Below are positions 30,318 to 38,857 of a stretch of 64,000 nucleotides of DNA, in pieces. Source of the DNA: Xanthobacter autotrophicus (GTDB taxonomy: Bacteria; Pseudomonadota; Alphaproteobacteria; Rhizobiales; Xanthobacteraceae); assembly GCF_030015065.1 (NCBI RefSeq), contig NZ_JAIVFN010000006.1, positions 1 through 64,000 on the forward strand. The letters run 5' to 3'. Position numbers and translations under genes: made by a program. Position 1 is the stretch's first letter; every line of letters begins with the position of its first letter. The notes beneath the pieces are model-generated. The model had not been told where the DNA came from. It did no database searches and worked only from the letters and a program-made list of their open reading frames with translations.

Positions 30318-31469
30318 TCAGCTCCCGGCCACGGGCTGGGCGCGGGGGCGCACGTTCACGCGGCTGCCGTTTCTCAAGGAGAGCTGGCCGTCGGTCACCA
30401 CCGTCTCGCTGCCGGAAAGCCCCCTGGTGATGACCGTGCGCCCGTCCACCGTGCGCGCGGCGGTGACGGGCCGCACATGGGCGATGCCGTCCTCGACCAC
30501 GAACACGAAGGTGCCGTCCTGGCCGTTCTGGACCGCCTCGCTGGGCACGGCGACGATGTCGTTCTCCACCCGGAGCGTCACGGTGACGGAACCCAGCGTG
30601 CCGGGCCACAGCCGCTCGTCGGCATTGGGGAAGATGGCACGGGCGGTCAGGGTCCCGGTCTGGGGGTCCACCGTATTGTCGATCACCGCCACCCTGCCGT
30701 CGGAGATGGTCTCGCCCGAGCCCTGGAGCATGATGGAGACCTTGGCGTCCTGCGCCGCCCGGAGGTCGCCGATGTAGCGCTCCGGCAGGCCGAAGGCCAC
30801 ATAGATAGGCTTCAGCTGGCGCACGGTGGCGAGAGTATCGTCCACCCTTATCACCGCGCCGGGCCGGACCGTGGATACGCCGATGCGCCCGGAGGCCGGG
30901 GAGCGGATGTCGTAATAGCCGCGCTGCACCTTGAGGGACTGAAGGTTCGCCTCGTCCTGCGCCACCACGGCCCTCTGCACATCGGCGGCAGTGCGGGCGT
31001 CGTCAACCTGCACCTGCGAGACGGCGTTGCGGGTGACGAGGCCGGTATAGCGCTCCACGTCGCGCAGCAGCTTCTCGAGCTGCACCTTGTCGCGGGCGAG
31101 AGTGGCGTCGGCCTGGCGGATCTCGGCGTCGATGACGCGGGAATCGAGCCGGTAGAGGAGGTCGCCCTCCTTCACGAAGGCCCCGTCGGAAAAGCCGACC
31201 ATGTCCACCGCGGCGGCAACTCGGGAGCGGATCGGCACGGTGACCATGGATTCCACGGTGCCCAGCGCCTCCACCCGGACCGGAAGCGCCGTGCGCTCGG
31301 CCTTGGCGGCGAGCACGGCGACGACGCGGCCCTGCGGGCTCTGCTGCTTCTGCGCCGCGGCGCTCATCCACGGCTTCCTGTCCCACACCCAGGCGCCTGC
31401 GCCGAGCAGTGCGAGACACAGGACGGCCGTTACGATCCGTCCTTTACGCGATCCCTTCTGGGCGGACAT
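30318..31469 (-). CDS. RND efflux periplasmic adaptor (membrane fusion protein)
   Basis: A 383-aa HlyD/AcrA-type adaptor that bridges the RND pump to an outer-membrane channel. It has an N-terminal membrane anchor (IVTAVLCLALLGAGAWVW), lipoyl halves (VPIRSRVAAAVDMVGFSDGAFV and IRSPASGRIGVSTVRPGAVI) around a helical hairpin, then beta-barrel and membrane-proximal domains. The ATG at 31467-31469 has GAGG five bases upstream and is preferred over a GTG six codons earlier. No outer-membrane factor gene is adjacent, so a shared TolC is implied. Confidence 0.92.
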   Translation of the reverse strand: MSAQKGSRKGRIVTAVLCLALLGAGAWVWDRKPWMSAAAQKQQSPQGRVVAVLAAKAERTALPVRVEALGTVESMVTVPIRSRVAAAVDMVGFSDGAFVKEGDLLYRLDSRVIDAEIRQADATLARDKVQLEKLLRDVERYTGLVTRNAVSQVQVDDARTAADVQRAVVAQDEANLQSLKVQRGYYDIRSPASGRIGVSTVRPGAVIRVDDTLATVRQLKPIYVAFGLPERYIGDLRAAQDAKVSIMLQGSGETISDGRVAVIDNTVDPQTGTLTARAIFPNADERLWPGTLGSVTVTLRVENDIVAVPSEAVQNGQDGTFVFVVEDGIAHVRPVTAARTVDGRTVITRGLSGSETVVTDGQLSLRNGSRVNVRPRAQPVAGS

Positions 31470-31705
31470 GCAAACCTCGATCGACACCGCGCCGGAACCG
31501 GATTCAGCCGGGCCCGCTCAGCCCAGGCCGTTCGTCTCCAGCCTTCCAGAAGCCTTTATACCGCTCTGATCGGGACACAATCCGAACGGACGGGCAGGGC
31601 CCGGCCTCGCCGCGATGCAACACTAAACCGTTGGTTCGGTCCAATTAAGGTTTGGTCAGGTCCGCTCCCGGTGCGCCATGACGGCATGACGCACTCGTGA
31701 TCAGC

Positions 31706-32902
31706 TCAGCGCAGCAACGGAACCTGGGCCAGCCGTTCCAGCGCCCGGTCGATGGTCTCGTCGCGCTTGGCGAAGCAGAAGCGGACCACGCTCTTCACCG
31801 CGTCCTGCGCATAGAAGGCCGAGACCGGGATGGTGGCGACCCCAAAGGTGCGCACCAGGTCGAGGCAGAAGGCCTCGTCGTCCGCCGCGTTGGTATGGGC
31901 GGAAAGGTCGATGGAGAGGAAGTAGGTGCCCCGCGAGGGCAGGACCGAGAAGCCGAGACCGGCGAGCCCCTGCGCCAGGCGGTCGCGGGAGCGCTGGAGG
32001 TCGGACCGCATGCCGGTAAAATAATTGTCCGCCTTGCCGAGCCCGTAGGCCACCGCCACCTGCAGGTTGGGCGGGGTGGTGAAGGTGAGGAACTGGTGCG
32101 CCTTGGACAGCACCTTCATCAGCGCCGGCGCGGCGAAGACGAGGCCCACCTTCCACCCGGTCATGCCGAAGATCTTGCCGGCGGAGGAGATCTTCACCGT
32201 CCGCTCGCGCATGCCGGGCAGGGCCATGAGCGAGGTGAAGGCGACGCCGTCGAAGATGACGTGCTCCCACACCTCGTCGCACACCGCATAGGCGTCGAAC
32301 GCCACGCAGAACTCGGCCAAAAGGGCGAGATCCTCGCGGCCATAGACGACGCCGGTGGGGTTCTGCGGGTTGTTGAACAGCACCAGCTTGGTGCGTTCGG
32401 AGAAGGCGGCGGCAAGTTTCTCCCGCGTGATGCCCCAGGACGGCGGCTCGAGCCGCACCAGCTTCGGAATGCCGCCGGCCCGCTTCACCAGCGGCAGGTA
32501 GGCGTCGTAGAGGGGCTGGAACAGCACCACCTCGTCCCCGGGCTCGATGAGGGCGAGGAGCGCGCCGGCCAGCGCCTCGGTGGCGCCGGAGGTCACCATC
32601 ACCTCGGCGTCGGGATCAAGCTCCAGCCCCTGCCAGTGGCGATAGTGCGCGGCGGCGGCGGCGCGCAGCTCCGGCTGGCCCATCATGGGCGGGTACTGGT
32701 TCCAGCCGTCCACCACCGCGTCCGCCGCCTTGCGCCGTACGTCCTCCGGGCCGGGATCATCCGGGAAGCCCTGGCCCAGATTGACCGCCTCGTGGGTGCG
32801 GGCGAGCTGCGACATCACCTCGAAGATGGTGGTGGGCAGCTGCGCGTAGATCGGGTTGAGCGACCGGGCGGGGCGGGCGGACGGAGAGGAAAGAAGGGAC
32901 AT
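31706..32902 (-). CDS. Class I/II PLP aminotransferase
   Basis: A 398-aa fold-type I aminotransferase. It contains VNLGQGFPDDPGPEDV, YPPMMGQPELRAA, TSGATEAL, NNPQNPTG, YAVCDEVWEHVIFD and the PLP-lysine segment SSAGKIFGMTGWKVG. This pattern fits the kynurenine aminotransferase/MtnE-like branch. The substrate cannot be decided from sequence; methionine-salvage keto-acid or glutamine/kynurenine transamination are candidates. The downstream gene is convergent with no evident link. Confidence 0.9.
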   Translation of the reverse strand: MSLLSSPSARPARSLNPIYAQLPTTIFEVMSQLARTHEAVNLGQGFPDDPGPEDVRRKAADAVVDGWNQYPPMMGQPELRAAAAAHYRHWQGLELDPDAEVMVTSGATEALAGALLALIEPGDEVVLFQPLYDAYLPLVKRAGGIPKLVRLEPPSWGITREKLAAAFSERTKLVLFNNPQNPTGVVYGREDLALLAEFCVAFDAYAVCDEVWEHVIFDGVAFTSLMALPGMRERTVKISSAGKIFGMTGWKVGLVFAAPALMKVLSKAHQFLTFTTPPNLQVAVAYGLGKADNYFTGMRSDLQRSRDRLAQGLAGLGFSVLPSRGTYFLSIDLSAHTNAADDEAFCLDLVRTFGVATIPVSAFYAQDAVKSVVRFCFAKRDETIDRALERLAQVPLLR

Positions 32903-32938
32903 GGAACGGTCACGACAAGGGAAAAAGGCTCTGGCCGT

Positions 32939-33262
32939 TTAGACCTTCTCGCCGTGGGACGGAAGCCCGGTGGAGACCGCGGCCTCCCCGGCCATCAGCG
33001 GCTTCAGGGCGGCCACCAGCGCCTCCGGCGTCACCTGGCCCATGGGCATGAGCACTTTTGCGGCCTGTGTGCGCACGCCCGGCCGCATCACCAGCACCAC
33101 CGTCTCGGAGCCGCCGCAGGCGGGATCGCCGCAGGAAATCTCGGAGACGGAAACCGTGGCGTCGGCATCGAGCTTCAGGGTGTCGCGCACGAGATCCGCC
33201 AGGGTGCGGGCGGCATCGCGCGCGGGCCCCGCCTCCCCCCGCCGGCGCATGAACAGCCTCAT
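32939..33262 (-). CDS. Conserved hypothetical protein with CGDPACGG motif
   Basis: A 107-aa protein not assigned to a named family. It has a basic start (MRLFMRRRGEAGPARD), a helix, then VSEISCGDPACGGSETVVLVMRPG, where two cysteines sit in a CGDPAC motif, and a C-terminal VTPEALVAALKPLMA. The Cys pair suggests a metal or redox site. It sits between an aminotransferase and an antiporter gene, all on the same strand with small gaps. A 19-codon upstream extension is possible. Confidence 0.65.
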   Translation of the reverse strand: MRLFMRRRGEAGPARDAARTLADLVRDTLKLDADATVSVSEISCGDPACGGSETVVLVMRPGVRTQAAKVLMPMGQVTPEALVAALKPLMAGEAAVSTGLPSHGEKV

Positions 33263-33328
33263 CCCCGTCTCCCCGATGGATTCCCGGCGATGTTTGAACC
33301 GCCCTCGCGGCGCAAACATGACGGCGCC

Positions 33329-35107
33329 TCACTCCTCATCGTCCTCCCCCTCGGGCTGGAGGCCGAACAGCCGCCGCACCTTCGCGATGGACCGCTTGAG
33401 CCGGCCCGCCTCCAGCCGCAGCACGGCCCAGGTGACGCGGCCATCCACCACCTCGCGCACCTCGATCACCGCGTGCCCGTACTTGATGCGCATGCCCCGC
33501 GCCGGATGGTCGTCCGAGCGGTCGGCGAAGGCCTCGGCGATGGTGAGGCCAAGCTCCGAGTCGGGCACCGTGAGGCCGTAGAAGCTCATGAGGTCGCCGA
33601 GCCGCACCTCGCCCACGAAGGGGAAGGCGGCGCCGTCATCCATGGGCGTCGCCTCCTGCGGGCGGAACAGGCGGTCGAGCTGGTGCACCCGCTTGGGCGG
33701 CGCCAGCACATAGCCGTAGTCGCCGACCTTGAGGTGGCCGGCGGCTTCCGGCGTCAGGGTCTGGCCGGCGCGCACCACCATCATCAGCCGCGCCCAGGTG
33801 GGCAGCGCGGCCTGCCCGGTGGCGGGCGTGCCGGCCACCACCGGATAGGCCACCAGCTCCATGTCGGTCTGCCCCGGCAGGTCGATCTCGAAGCGGCGGA
33901 TGCCGGGGGCGGGATCGGACAGCGCCACGTCGAGCCGCCGCGCCACCGCCGCCATGGTCCAACCGTGGAGGATCAGCGACACCAGCACCACCGCGAAGGC
34001 CACGTTGAAATACACCTCTGCCTGCGGAAGGTGCGCCAGCATGGGAATGGTGGCGAGGAAGATGGACACCGCCCCGCGCAGCCCGGCCCAGGAGATGAAC
34101 AGCTTCTCCTTGAGCGAGAAGCGGAACGGCGCGAGGCAAAGGAACACCGCCGCCGGGCGCCCCACCAGGATGAGGAAGGCGGCGACCCCGAGGGCCGGCA
34201 GCGCGTAGAACACGATCTTCTCGGGCGACACCAGAAGGCCCAGCATCACGAACATGACGATCTGGCACAGCCAGGTCACGGTATCGAGGAACGAGGTGAT
34301 GGAGGCGATGGCGCGCACCGGCCGGTTGCCCAGCACCAGCCCGGCCAGGTAGACCGCCAGGAAGCCCGAGCCGTGCAGCAGCGAGGTGACCGCGAACAGC
34401 AGCACCGCGACGCCCATCACCATCACCGGATGGAGTCCGCCGGGCAGGTCCACCCGGTTGAGCAATGCGACCAGCGCATAGCCGCCCGCCACGCCCAGCA
34501 CGGCTCCGACCGCCATCTCCCGCATCACGCCGATCACCATGGCGATGCCGGGATTGCCCATGTTCGTGGTCAGCAGCTCCACCAGCAGCACAGTGAGGAA
34601 CACCGCCGCCGGATCGTTGGTGGCGGATTCGATCTCGATCACCGAGCCCACGCGGCGCCCGAGATGCAGCCCCTGCGCCCGCACCAGGAACAGCACCGCC
34701 GCCGCATCGGTGGAGGCCACGATGGCGCCAACCAGCAGGCTCTCCAGCGGACCGAGGCCGAGCAACGGCGCCGCCACCAGCGCCACCAGCGTCGCCGTCA
34801 TCACCACGCCGATGGTGGACAGGCCCACCGCCGGAATGATGGCCCCCCGCATGCTGGCGATGCGCATGCGCAGCCCGCCATCGAACAGGATCACCGCCAG
34901 AGCCGCCGAGCCCACCATGTAGGTGGCCCAGTAGTCATTGAAATGGATGCCGCCGGGCCCGCCCTCCCCCGCCGCGACGCCGATGACGAGGAACACCAGC
35001 AGGATGGGCGCCCCGAATCGCGCCGCGAGCAAGCTCGAAAGGGTGCCGACAACCACCAGGGCGGCAACCACAAGAAGAACAAGATTGGAAACGAAGACGG
35101 AACCCAT
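33329..35107 (-). CDS. K+/H+ antiporter, NhaP2/CvrA type
   Basis: A CPA1-type antiporter of 592 aa. The membrane part of about 390 residues has VFLVIGVAAGEGGPGGI, GSAALAVILFDGGLRMR, IVASTDAAAVLFLVRAQG and IEIESATNDPAAVFLT, which carries the ND cation site. A cytoplasmic C-terminus follows with a TrkA-C-like region (about residue 390 on) and a CorC_HlyC-type end, ending in an acidic tail (GEDDEE). This set is typical of potassium/proton antiporters NhaP2. The ATG at 35107 fits the family start; GTG at 35122 is an alternative. Confidence 0.9.
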   Translation of the reverse strand: MGSVFVSNLVLLVVAALVVVGTLSSLLAARFGAPILLVFLVIGVAAGEGGPGGIHFNDYWATYMVGSAALAVILFDGGLRMRIASMRGAIIPAVGLSTIGVVMTATLVALVAAPLLGLGPLESLLVGAIVASTDAAAVLFLVRAQGLHLGRRVGSVIEIESATNDPAAVFLTVLLVELLTTNMGNPGIAMVIGVMREMAVGAVLGVAGGYALVALLNRVDLPGGLHPVMVMGVAVLLFAVTSLLHGSGFLAVYLAGLVLGNRPVRAIASITSFLDTVTWLCQIVMFVMLGLLVSPEKIVFYALPALGVAAFLILVGRPAAVFLCLAPFRFSLKEKLFISWAGLRGAVSIFLATIPMLAHLPQAEVYFNVAFAVVLVSLILHGWTMAAVARRLDVALSDPAPGIRRFEIDLPGQTDMELVAYPVVAGTPATGQAALPTWARLMMVVRAGQTLTPEAAGHLKVGDYGYVLAPPKRVHQLDRLFRPQEATPMDDGAAFPFVGEVRLGDLMSFYGLTVPDSELGLTIAEAFADRSDDHPARGMRIKYGHAVIEVREVVDGRVTWAVLRLEAGRLKRSIAKVRRLFGLQPEGEDDEE

Positions 35108-35260
35108 CACATGCCGGGCCACCCGCCCGCCCTTCGCAATTGAGATGCAACAGTAGCGTCTGTGGAGCCGAAGGCGTAAGCTTTTGATCGTCGCGGTCGC
35201 GAGGTCAGGCCGTCCGTGATGTGAACCGTAAGCCGATCCGGGGGCGGAAAGGTTCAGGAA

Positions 35261-35554
35261 ATGTCGTTGAACGGCATTCCCGCCGCGTATCTCGTCATGT
35301 CGATGGTGCGTTCGCGGGGCAGTCTCGTTCTTGAGAGCGAGACCGTCTGCTTTGACCGTGATCTAGCCGTCGCCATGGCGATGGACGATTGCAGAAGCTG
35401 CTCATGGTCGGGCGTGTATCCGCTCGACGCGGAAGGACGTTGCGTTGCCGGGAGCCCGATCTTCTGCATGGGCTCGCTGAGCGCGGCGCTGCGGTCCGAA
35501 CGGGACGGCGCCTACACCGCGGAGCGCGCCGAAGCTGCGCAGTCAGCGCCCTGA
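35261..35554 (+). CDS. Possible small hypothetical protein
   Basis: A 97-aa reading frame (MSLNGIPAAYLVMSMVRSRG...) with a weak AGGAA ribosome site just upstream and five cysteines, including CRSC. No family is recognised. A reading frame of 71 codons is open on the opposite strand over the same DNA, so coding direction is not settled. It lies in an AT-richer accessory pocket between the antiporter and egtBD. Confidence 0.35.
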   Translation: MSLNGIPAAYLVMSMVRSRGSLVLESETVCFDRDLAVAMAMDDCRSCSWSGVYPLDAEGRCVAGSPIFCMGSLSAALRSERDGAYTAERAEAAQSAP

Positions 35555-35770
35555 TCCGCGCCCCGCGATGAATGCCATCGCCTGGAAGGGCGAGGCAAAC
35601 TGGACCACGCTCACCCGCCGGCTGCCGCACACGTCGCAGCGCAGCGCGAGAGTCTCGCTCGCGGGTTCAGGTGTTTGGCTCGTGAGCTGACGCTCAGCAG
35701 TGTCCTGTCGCGGGGACAGGAGGGAGCGCCGCCCGCAGCGGCCGCATTCGGCACAGATCATCGCCCGCAT
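35543..35770 (-). CDS. Small zinc-ribbon-like protein
   Basis: A 75-aa product with two Cys pairs, CAECGRCG near the N-terminus and CDVCGSRR near residue 50, which together could bind one zinc. It ends in FQAMAFIAGRGSGR. The ATG at 35768-35770 has GGAGG close upstream. It converges with the small reading frame at 35261-35554, overlapping it by 12 bp. Function unknown. Confidence 0.5.
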   Translation of the reverse strand: MRAMICAECGRCGRRSLLSPRQDTAERQLTSQTPEPASETLALRCDVCGSRRVSVVQFASPFQAMAFIAGRGSGR

Positions 35771-35814
35771 CAGCCTCCAAATCACGGTGGCATGATGGCG
35801 ATGGTCCGCGCCTA

Positions 35815-35926
35815 GAGCACGCGCCGATCTGCTTGCATCGCAAGCTGATCGGCGAACGCGTTCTCTTTCTTGCGTTTAGAGGGCGATTCACCGAGCAAAT
35901 TGATTCAATTTGCTCGGATCGCGCTC
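35815..35926 (+). repeat. 112-bp structured dispersed repeat, copy 1
   Basis: Contains two hairpins: GCCGATC..GCAAGC..GATCGGC (35823-35853) and CGAGCAAATTG/CAATTTGCTCG (about 35892-35916). An inverted copy lies at 38646-38756. The two copies align end to end on opposite strands, and in the second hairpin both arms differ between copies while base pairing is kept. Confidence 0.75.
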
Positions 35927-35930
35927 TGGC

Positions 35931-36173
35931 TCAAAGAAGCGCGCGGGCGTGGAAAAACAGGCGCACCCGCCGTTCCGCGAAGGCCACATCCTCGGGCCGG
36001 CCCGCCTCGGCGGCGCCGATCAGCGCCTTCAGTGCGGAATCAAGGCCCGGACCGCCCTCCCCTTCGGCGAACCGCTGGAGCAGGAGGCGACCGCAATCGG
36101 AGAGGTTCTCAAGCTGCGTGCCGTCGGGAAGGCAGATGGGACGGTTGAGTGGCGTAAGCCAGAATCGCGTCAT
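35931..36173 (-). CDS. Small protein, DUF982-like
   Basis: An 80-aa product (MTRFWLTPLNRPICLPDGTQ...) with a C-terminal helix pair LDSALKALIGAAEAGRPEDVAFAERR. The layout, an aromatic start with a short beta region followed by helices ending near residue 80, resembles the DUF982 family common in rhizobial genomes, but the match is weak by eye. GAAGG precedes the ATG at 36171-36173. It ends 4 bp from the repeat copy at 35815-35926. Confidence 0.5.
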   Translation of the reverse strand: MTRFWLTPLNRPICLPDGTQLENLSDCGRLLLQRFAEGEGGPGLDSALKALIGAAEAGRPEDVAFAERRVRLFFHARALL

Positions 36174-36278
36174 GGTGACCTTCAAACGCAGGGAAGACGG
36201 CCCCGGCTTCGCACCCGGACACCCTCTTCGGTTCGGCCCCCAAACTCGCGCCCGCCCGGCGGGATCGCCCCCTCGGTC

Positions 36279-37319
36279 TCACGCCCTTTCCCCGTCACGC
36301 TCCAGAGCCGCAACCGCAAACCAGCCCCTGGTATCGGTCCACACCCGCCGTTTCTGCCACCCGGCGCGACGCGCCATGGCGAGGAAGGCTTCGGCGGAGA
36401 ACTTGTAGGAATTCTCCGTGTGGATGGTTTCGCCCATGCCGAAGGCGAAATGGTGGCGGTCGATGCGTACCGCCTGCTCCCTCACGCTTTCGAGATGCAT
36501 CTCGATGCGGCTTTCCTCCGCATTGAAGAAGGCCCGGTGCCGGAACGCCGCCGGCTCGAAATCCGCGCCGACCTCGCGATTGATGCGGGTCAGCAGGTTG
36601 AGGTTGAAGGCGGCCGTGACGCCCTGCCGGTCGTCATAGGCCGCTTCCAGCACCGTGCGCGCCTTGGCCAGATCGAAGCCGATGACGAAGAGGGCGCCGG
36701 CACCGAGCACCTCGCCCACATGGGCGAGGAAGTCCGTTGCCGCCTCGGGCGTGAAATTGCCGATGGTGGAGCCGGGAAAGAAGCCGACCCGCCGGCCTTG
36801 CCCCAGCGGCGGCAGGCGCACCGGCTGCGTGAAGTCCGCCTCCACCGGCACCATGGCGACGGCGGGATAAGCGTCGGCAAGGCGCGCCACCGCCGCGCGC
36901 ATGTGCGGGCCGGAAATGTCAATGGGCACATAGGCCGAGGGCTCGGCCATGGCATCGAGCAGCAGGCGCACCTTGATGCTCGATCCCGAGCCGAACTCCA
37001 CGAGGCTCGCCTCGGGTCCCGCCAGCGCACCGATCTCGCCGGCGCGGGCCTTGAGGATCTCCAGCTCGCAGCGCGTCGGGTAATATTCCGGCAGGCGGCA
37101 GATATGGTCGAACAGGCGCGAGCCGGCTGCGTCGTAGAAATATTTGGGCGGGAGCGCCTTCTGGGGCCGGGAGAGGCCGCAGATCACGTCGGCGCGCAAG
37201 GCGGCGACGGCGTCGTCCGCCCGGTCGCTCCCGGTGCCGGAAAGGGACGCCGCGCCTGACGCGTCGAGCAATGTCGGGACCGTTCCAGCGGCCGGCTGGG
37301 CAATAAGATGGACCGCCAT
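36279..37319 (-). CDS. egtD: L-histidine N(alpha)-methyltransferase EgtD
   Basis: SAM-dependent enzyme that trimethylates histidine to hercynine, the first step of ergothioneine synthesis. The 346-aa protein has LPPKYFYDAAGSRLFDHICRLPEYYPTR in the family position (about residues 56-83), the SAM loop VEFGSGSSIKVRLLLDAM, GFFPGSTIGNF, and FNLNLLTRINREVGADF. The C-terminus has ENSYKFSAEAF. It starts with the ATG whose last base overlaps the egtB stop (TGATG), so the two are translationally coupled. Confidence 0.95.
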   Translation of the reverse strand: MAVHLIAQPAAGTVPTLLDASGAASLSGTGSDRADDAVAALRADVICGLSRPQKALPPKYFYDAAGSRLFDHICRLPEYYPTRCELEILKARAGEIGALAGPEASLVEFGSGSSIKVRLLLDAMAEPSAYVPIDISGPHMRAAVARLADAYPAVAMVPVEADFTQPVRLPPLGQGRRVGFFPGSTIGNFTPEAATDFLAHVGEVLGAGALFVIGFDLAKARTVLEAAYDDRQGVTAAFNLNLLTRINREVGADFEPAAFRHRAFFNAEESRIEMHLESVREQAVRIDRHHFAFGMGETIHTENSYKFSAEAFLAMARRAGWQKRRVWTDTRGWFAVAALERDGERA

Positions 37320-38602
37320 CAGGCATCCTCCGCAAGTCTCAGGCCGGCGAAGGGCCAGCGCTGGTGGGGGTAGAAGAAGTTGCGATAGGTGGCCCGGACG
37401 TGCCCGTCCGGCGTGGCGCAGCAGCCGCCCCGTAGTACCATCTGCGAGGACATGAACTTGCCGTTGTATTCCCCGAGCGCCCCCGGCGCCGGCCGGTAGC
37501 CGGGATAGGCGACGTAGGGGCTCTGGGTCCATTCCCACACGTCGCCATAAAGCTGGGCGGGATGGCCGGACGACGCCCCCGCCGCCAGCGGGCGCAGCGC
37601 TCCGGATTCCAGGAAATTGCCGGAGACGGGCACATGGCGCGCCGCCACTTCCCACTCCGCCTCGGTGGGCAGCCGCCGCCCGGTCCAGCGGGCATAGGCA
37701 TCGGCCTCGTAATAGCTCACATGGACGACGGGGGCGGCAGGATCGACCGGCCGCTGGCCGCCAAGGGTCATGGCTTCCCAGCCGGCGTCGGTCTTCTCCC
37801 AATAGAGCGGCGCGTCGTACTCGCCCGCCTTCACCCGCGCCCAGCCGTCCGCGAGCCACAGATCGGGACGGCCATAGCCGCCATCCTCCATGAAGGCGAT
37901 CCACTCGCCATTGGTCACCGCGCGGCTGGCGAGGCGAAACGGCCGCAGCAGCACCGCCTGGCGCGGCCCTTCATTGTCATAGGCGAAGCCGGTGCCCGCA
38001 TGCCCGATCTCGAAGATGCCGCCGGGATAGTCGAAGAAGGACAGGTCCGGCGCGGCTCCCGCCGGGGCGCTCGCGCCGGGCCGGTAGGCCGGGCGCAGCG
38101 GGTTGGCGGCGAACAGGTTCAGGAGGTCCATCAGGATCAGCTCCTGATGCTGCTGCTCGTGGTTGATGCCGGTCTCCACCAGCGGCGCGATGGCGGAAAA
38201 GGCACCCTCCCCCGCCGTCGCGATCAGCTCGCCCATGGCCTGCGTCACCCGGGCGCGATAGGCCGCGACCTCCTCCACCGTCGGCCGGGTGATGAGGCCG
38301 CGCGCGGACCGGGCATGGCGGGCGCCGGCAGCCTCGTAATAGGAGTTGAACAGGTAGGCGAACCGGGGATGGGCGACGGTGTAGCCCGGAAGATGCGGCA
38401 CCAGCAGGAACGTCTCGAAGAACCAGGAGACGTGGGCAAGGTGCCACTTGGTGGGGCTCGCGTCCGGCATGGACTGCACGGTCTGGTCCTCGGGATGGAG
38501 GTCCCGCGCCAGATCCTCGCTCAGCGCCCGCACCCTGCGGAACCGGCCCAGCCATTCGCTGCGCGGGACGCCGTGCGCGCGCATCTCGTGATGGATCGTC
38601 AT
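37319..38602 (-). CDS. egtB: Ergothioneine biosynthesis protein EgtB (hercynine oxygenase)
   Basis: Non-haem iron sulfoxide synthase joining a thiol donor to hercynine. The 427-aa protein has an N-terminal DinB_2 domain with the iron-binding histidines (WHLAHVSWFFET and NHEQQHQELILMD), and a C-terminal formylglycine-generating-enzyme-like domain (PVVHVSYYEADAYARWTGRRLPTEAEWE, described by its ends, and YGDVWEWTQSPY, RGGCCATPDGHVR). The ATG at 38602 has GAGGTGAA upstream. It is first in the egtBD operon; EgtC and EgtE are absent, as in many proteobacteria. Confidence 0.95.
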   Translation of the reverse strand: MTIHHEMRAHGVPRSEWLGRFRRVRALSEDLARDLHPEDQTVQSMPDASPTKWHLAHVSWFFETFLLVPHLPGYTVAHPRFAYLFNSYYEAAGARHARSARGLITRPTVEEVAAYRARVTQAMGELIATAGEGAFSAIAPLVETGINHEQQHQELILMDLLNLFAANPLRPAYRPGASAPAGAAPDLSFFDYPGGIFEIGHAGTGFAYDNEGPRQAVLLRPFRLASRAVTNGEWIAFMEDGGYGRPDLWLADGWARVKAGEYDAPLYWEKTDAGWEAMTLGGQRPVDPAAPVVHVSYYEADAYARWTGRRLPTEAEWEVAARHVPVSGNFLESGALRPLAAGASSGHPAQLYGDVWEWTQSPYVAYPGYRPAPGALGEYNGKFMSSQMVLRGGCCATPDGHVRATYRNFFYPHQRWPFAGLRLAEDA

Positions 38603-38645
38603 TTCACCTCGCCGTTGGACGGCTCGAAGGTCAGCACGCGTCCGC

Positions 38646-38756
38646 AGCGCGATCCGGGCAAACCGTACCAATCTGCCCGGTGAACCGCCCTTTAGCCCAA
38701 AGAAGGAGAACGCGTTGCCCGATCAGCTTGCAAAGCAAGCCGATCGGCGCGTGCTC
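38646..38756 (-). repeat. 112-bp structured dispersed repeat, copy 2 (inverted)
   Basis: Inverted partner of the element at 35815-35926. It carries GGGCAAACCGT/AATCTGCCCGG-type and GATCAGCTTGC/GCAAGCCGATC hairpins. It starts about 45 bp upstream of the egtB start codon, so it may contain or overlap the egtB promoter. Confidence 0.75.
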
Positions 38757-38857
38757 CGGAGCGATAACGCCGGCGGACACGTGTTGGTTCTGCAAGCAGG
38801 TACGCGCGAGCGTGGCCGTTCGTTACGTCTGGCTGGACACGATCGCGAGAGCGGCCC

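Noticed and set aside
31620-31660. Possible TetR-type operator (AACC-GTT-GGTT) before the RND operon
   Set aside because: Arms are only 4 bp and no regulator gene is adjacent, so chance is the simpler explanation.
28734-31700. A plus-strand frame of about 990 codons opposite the RND permease and adaptor
   Set aside because: The composition is Arg/His/Gly-rich and low in pattern; the minus strand encodes two full-length recognised proteins.
31697-35143. A plus-strand frame of about 1,150 codons opposite the aminotransferase and antiporter
   Set aside because: It spans three minus-strand genes and their gaps, and shows no domain; it is a GC-driven shadow.
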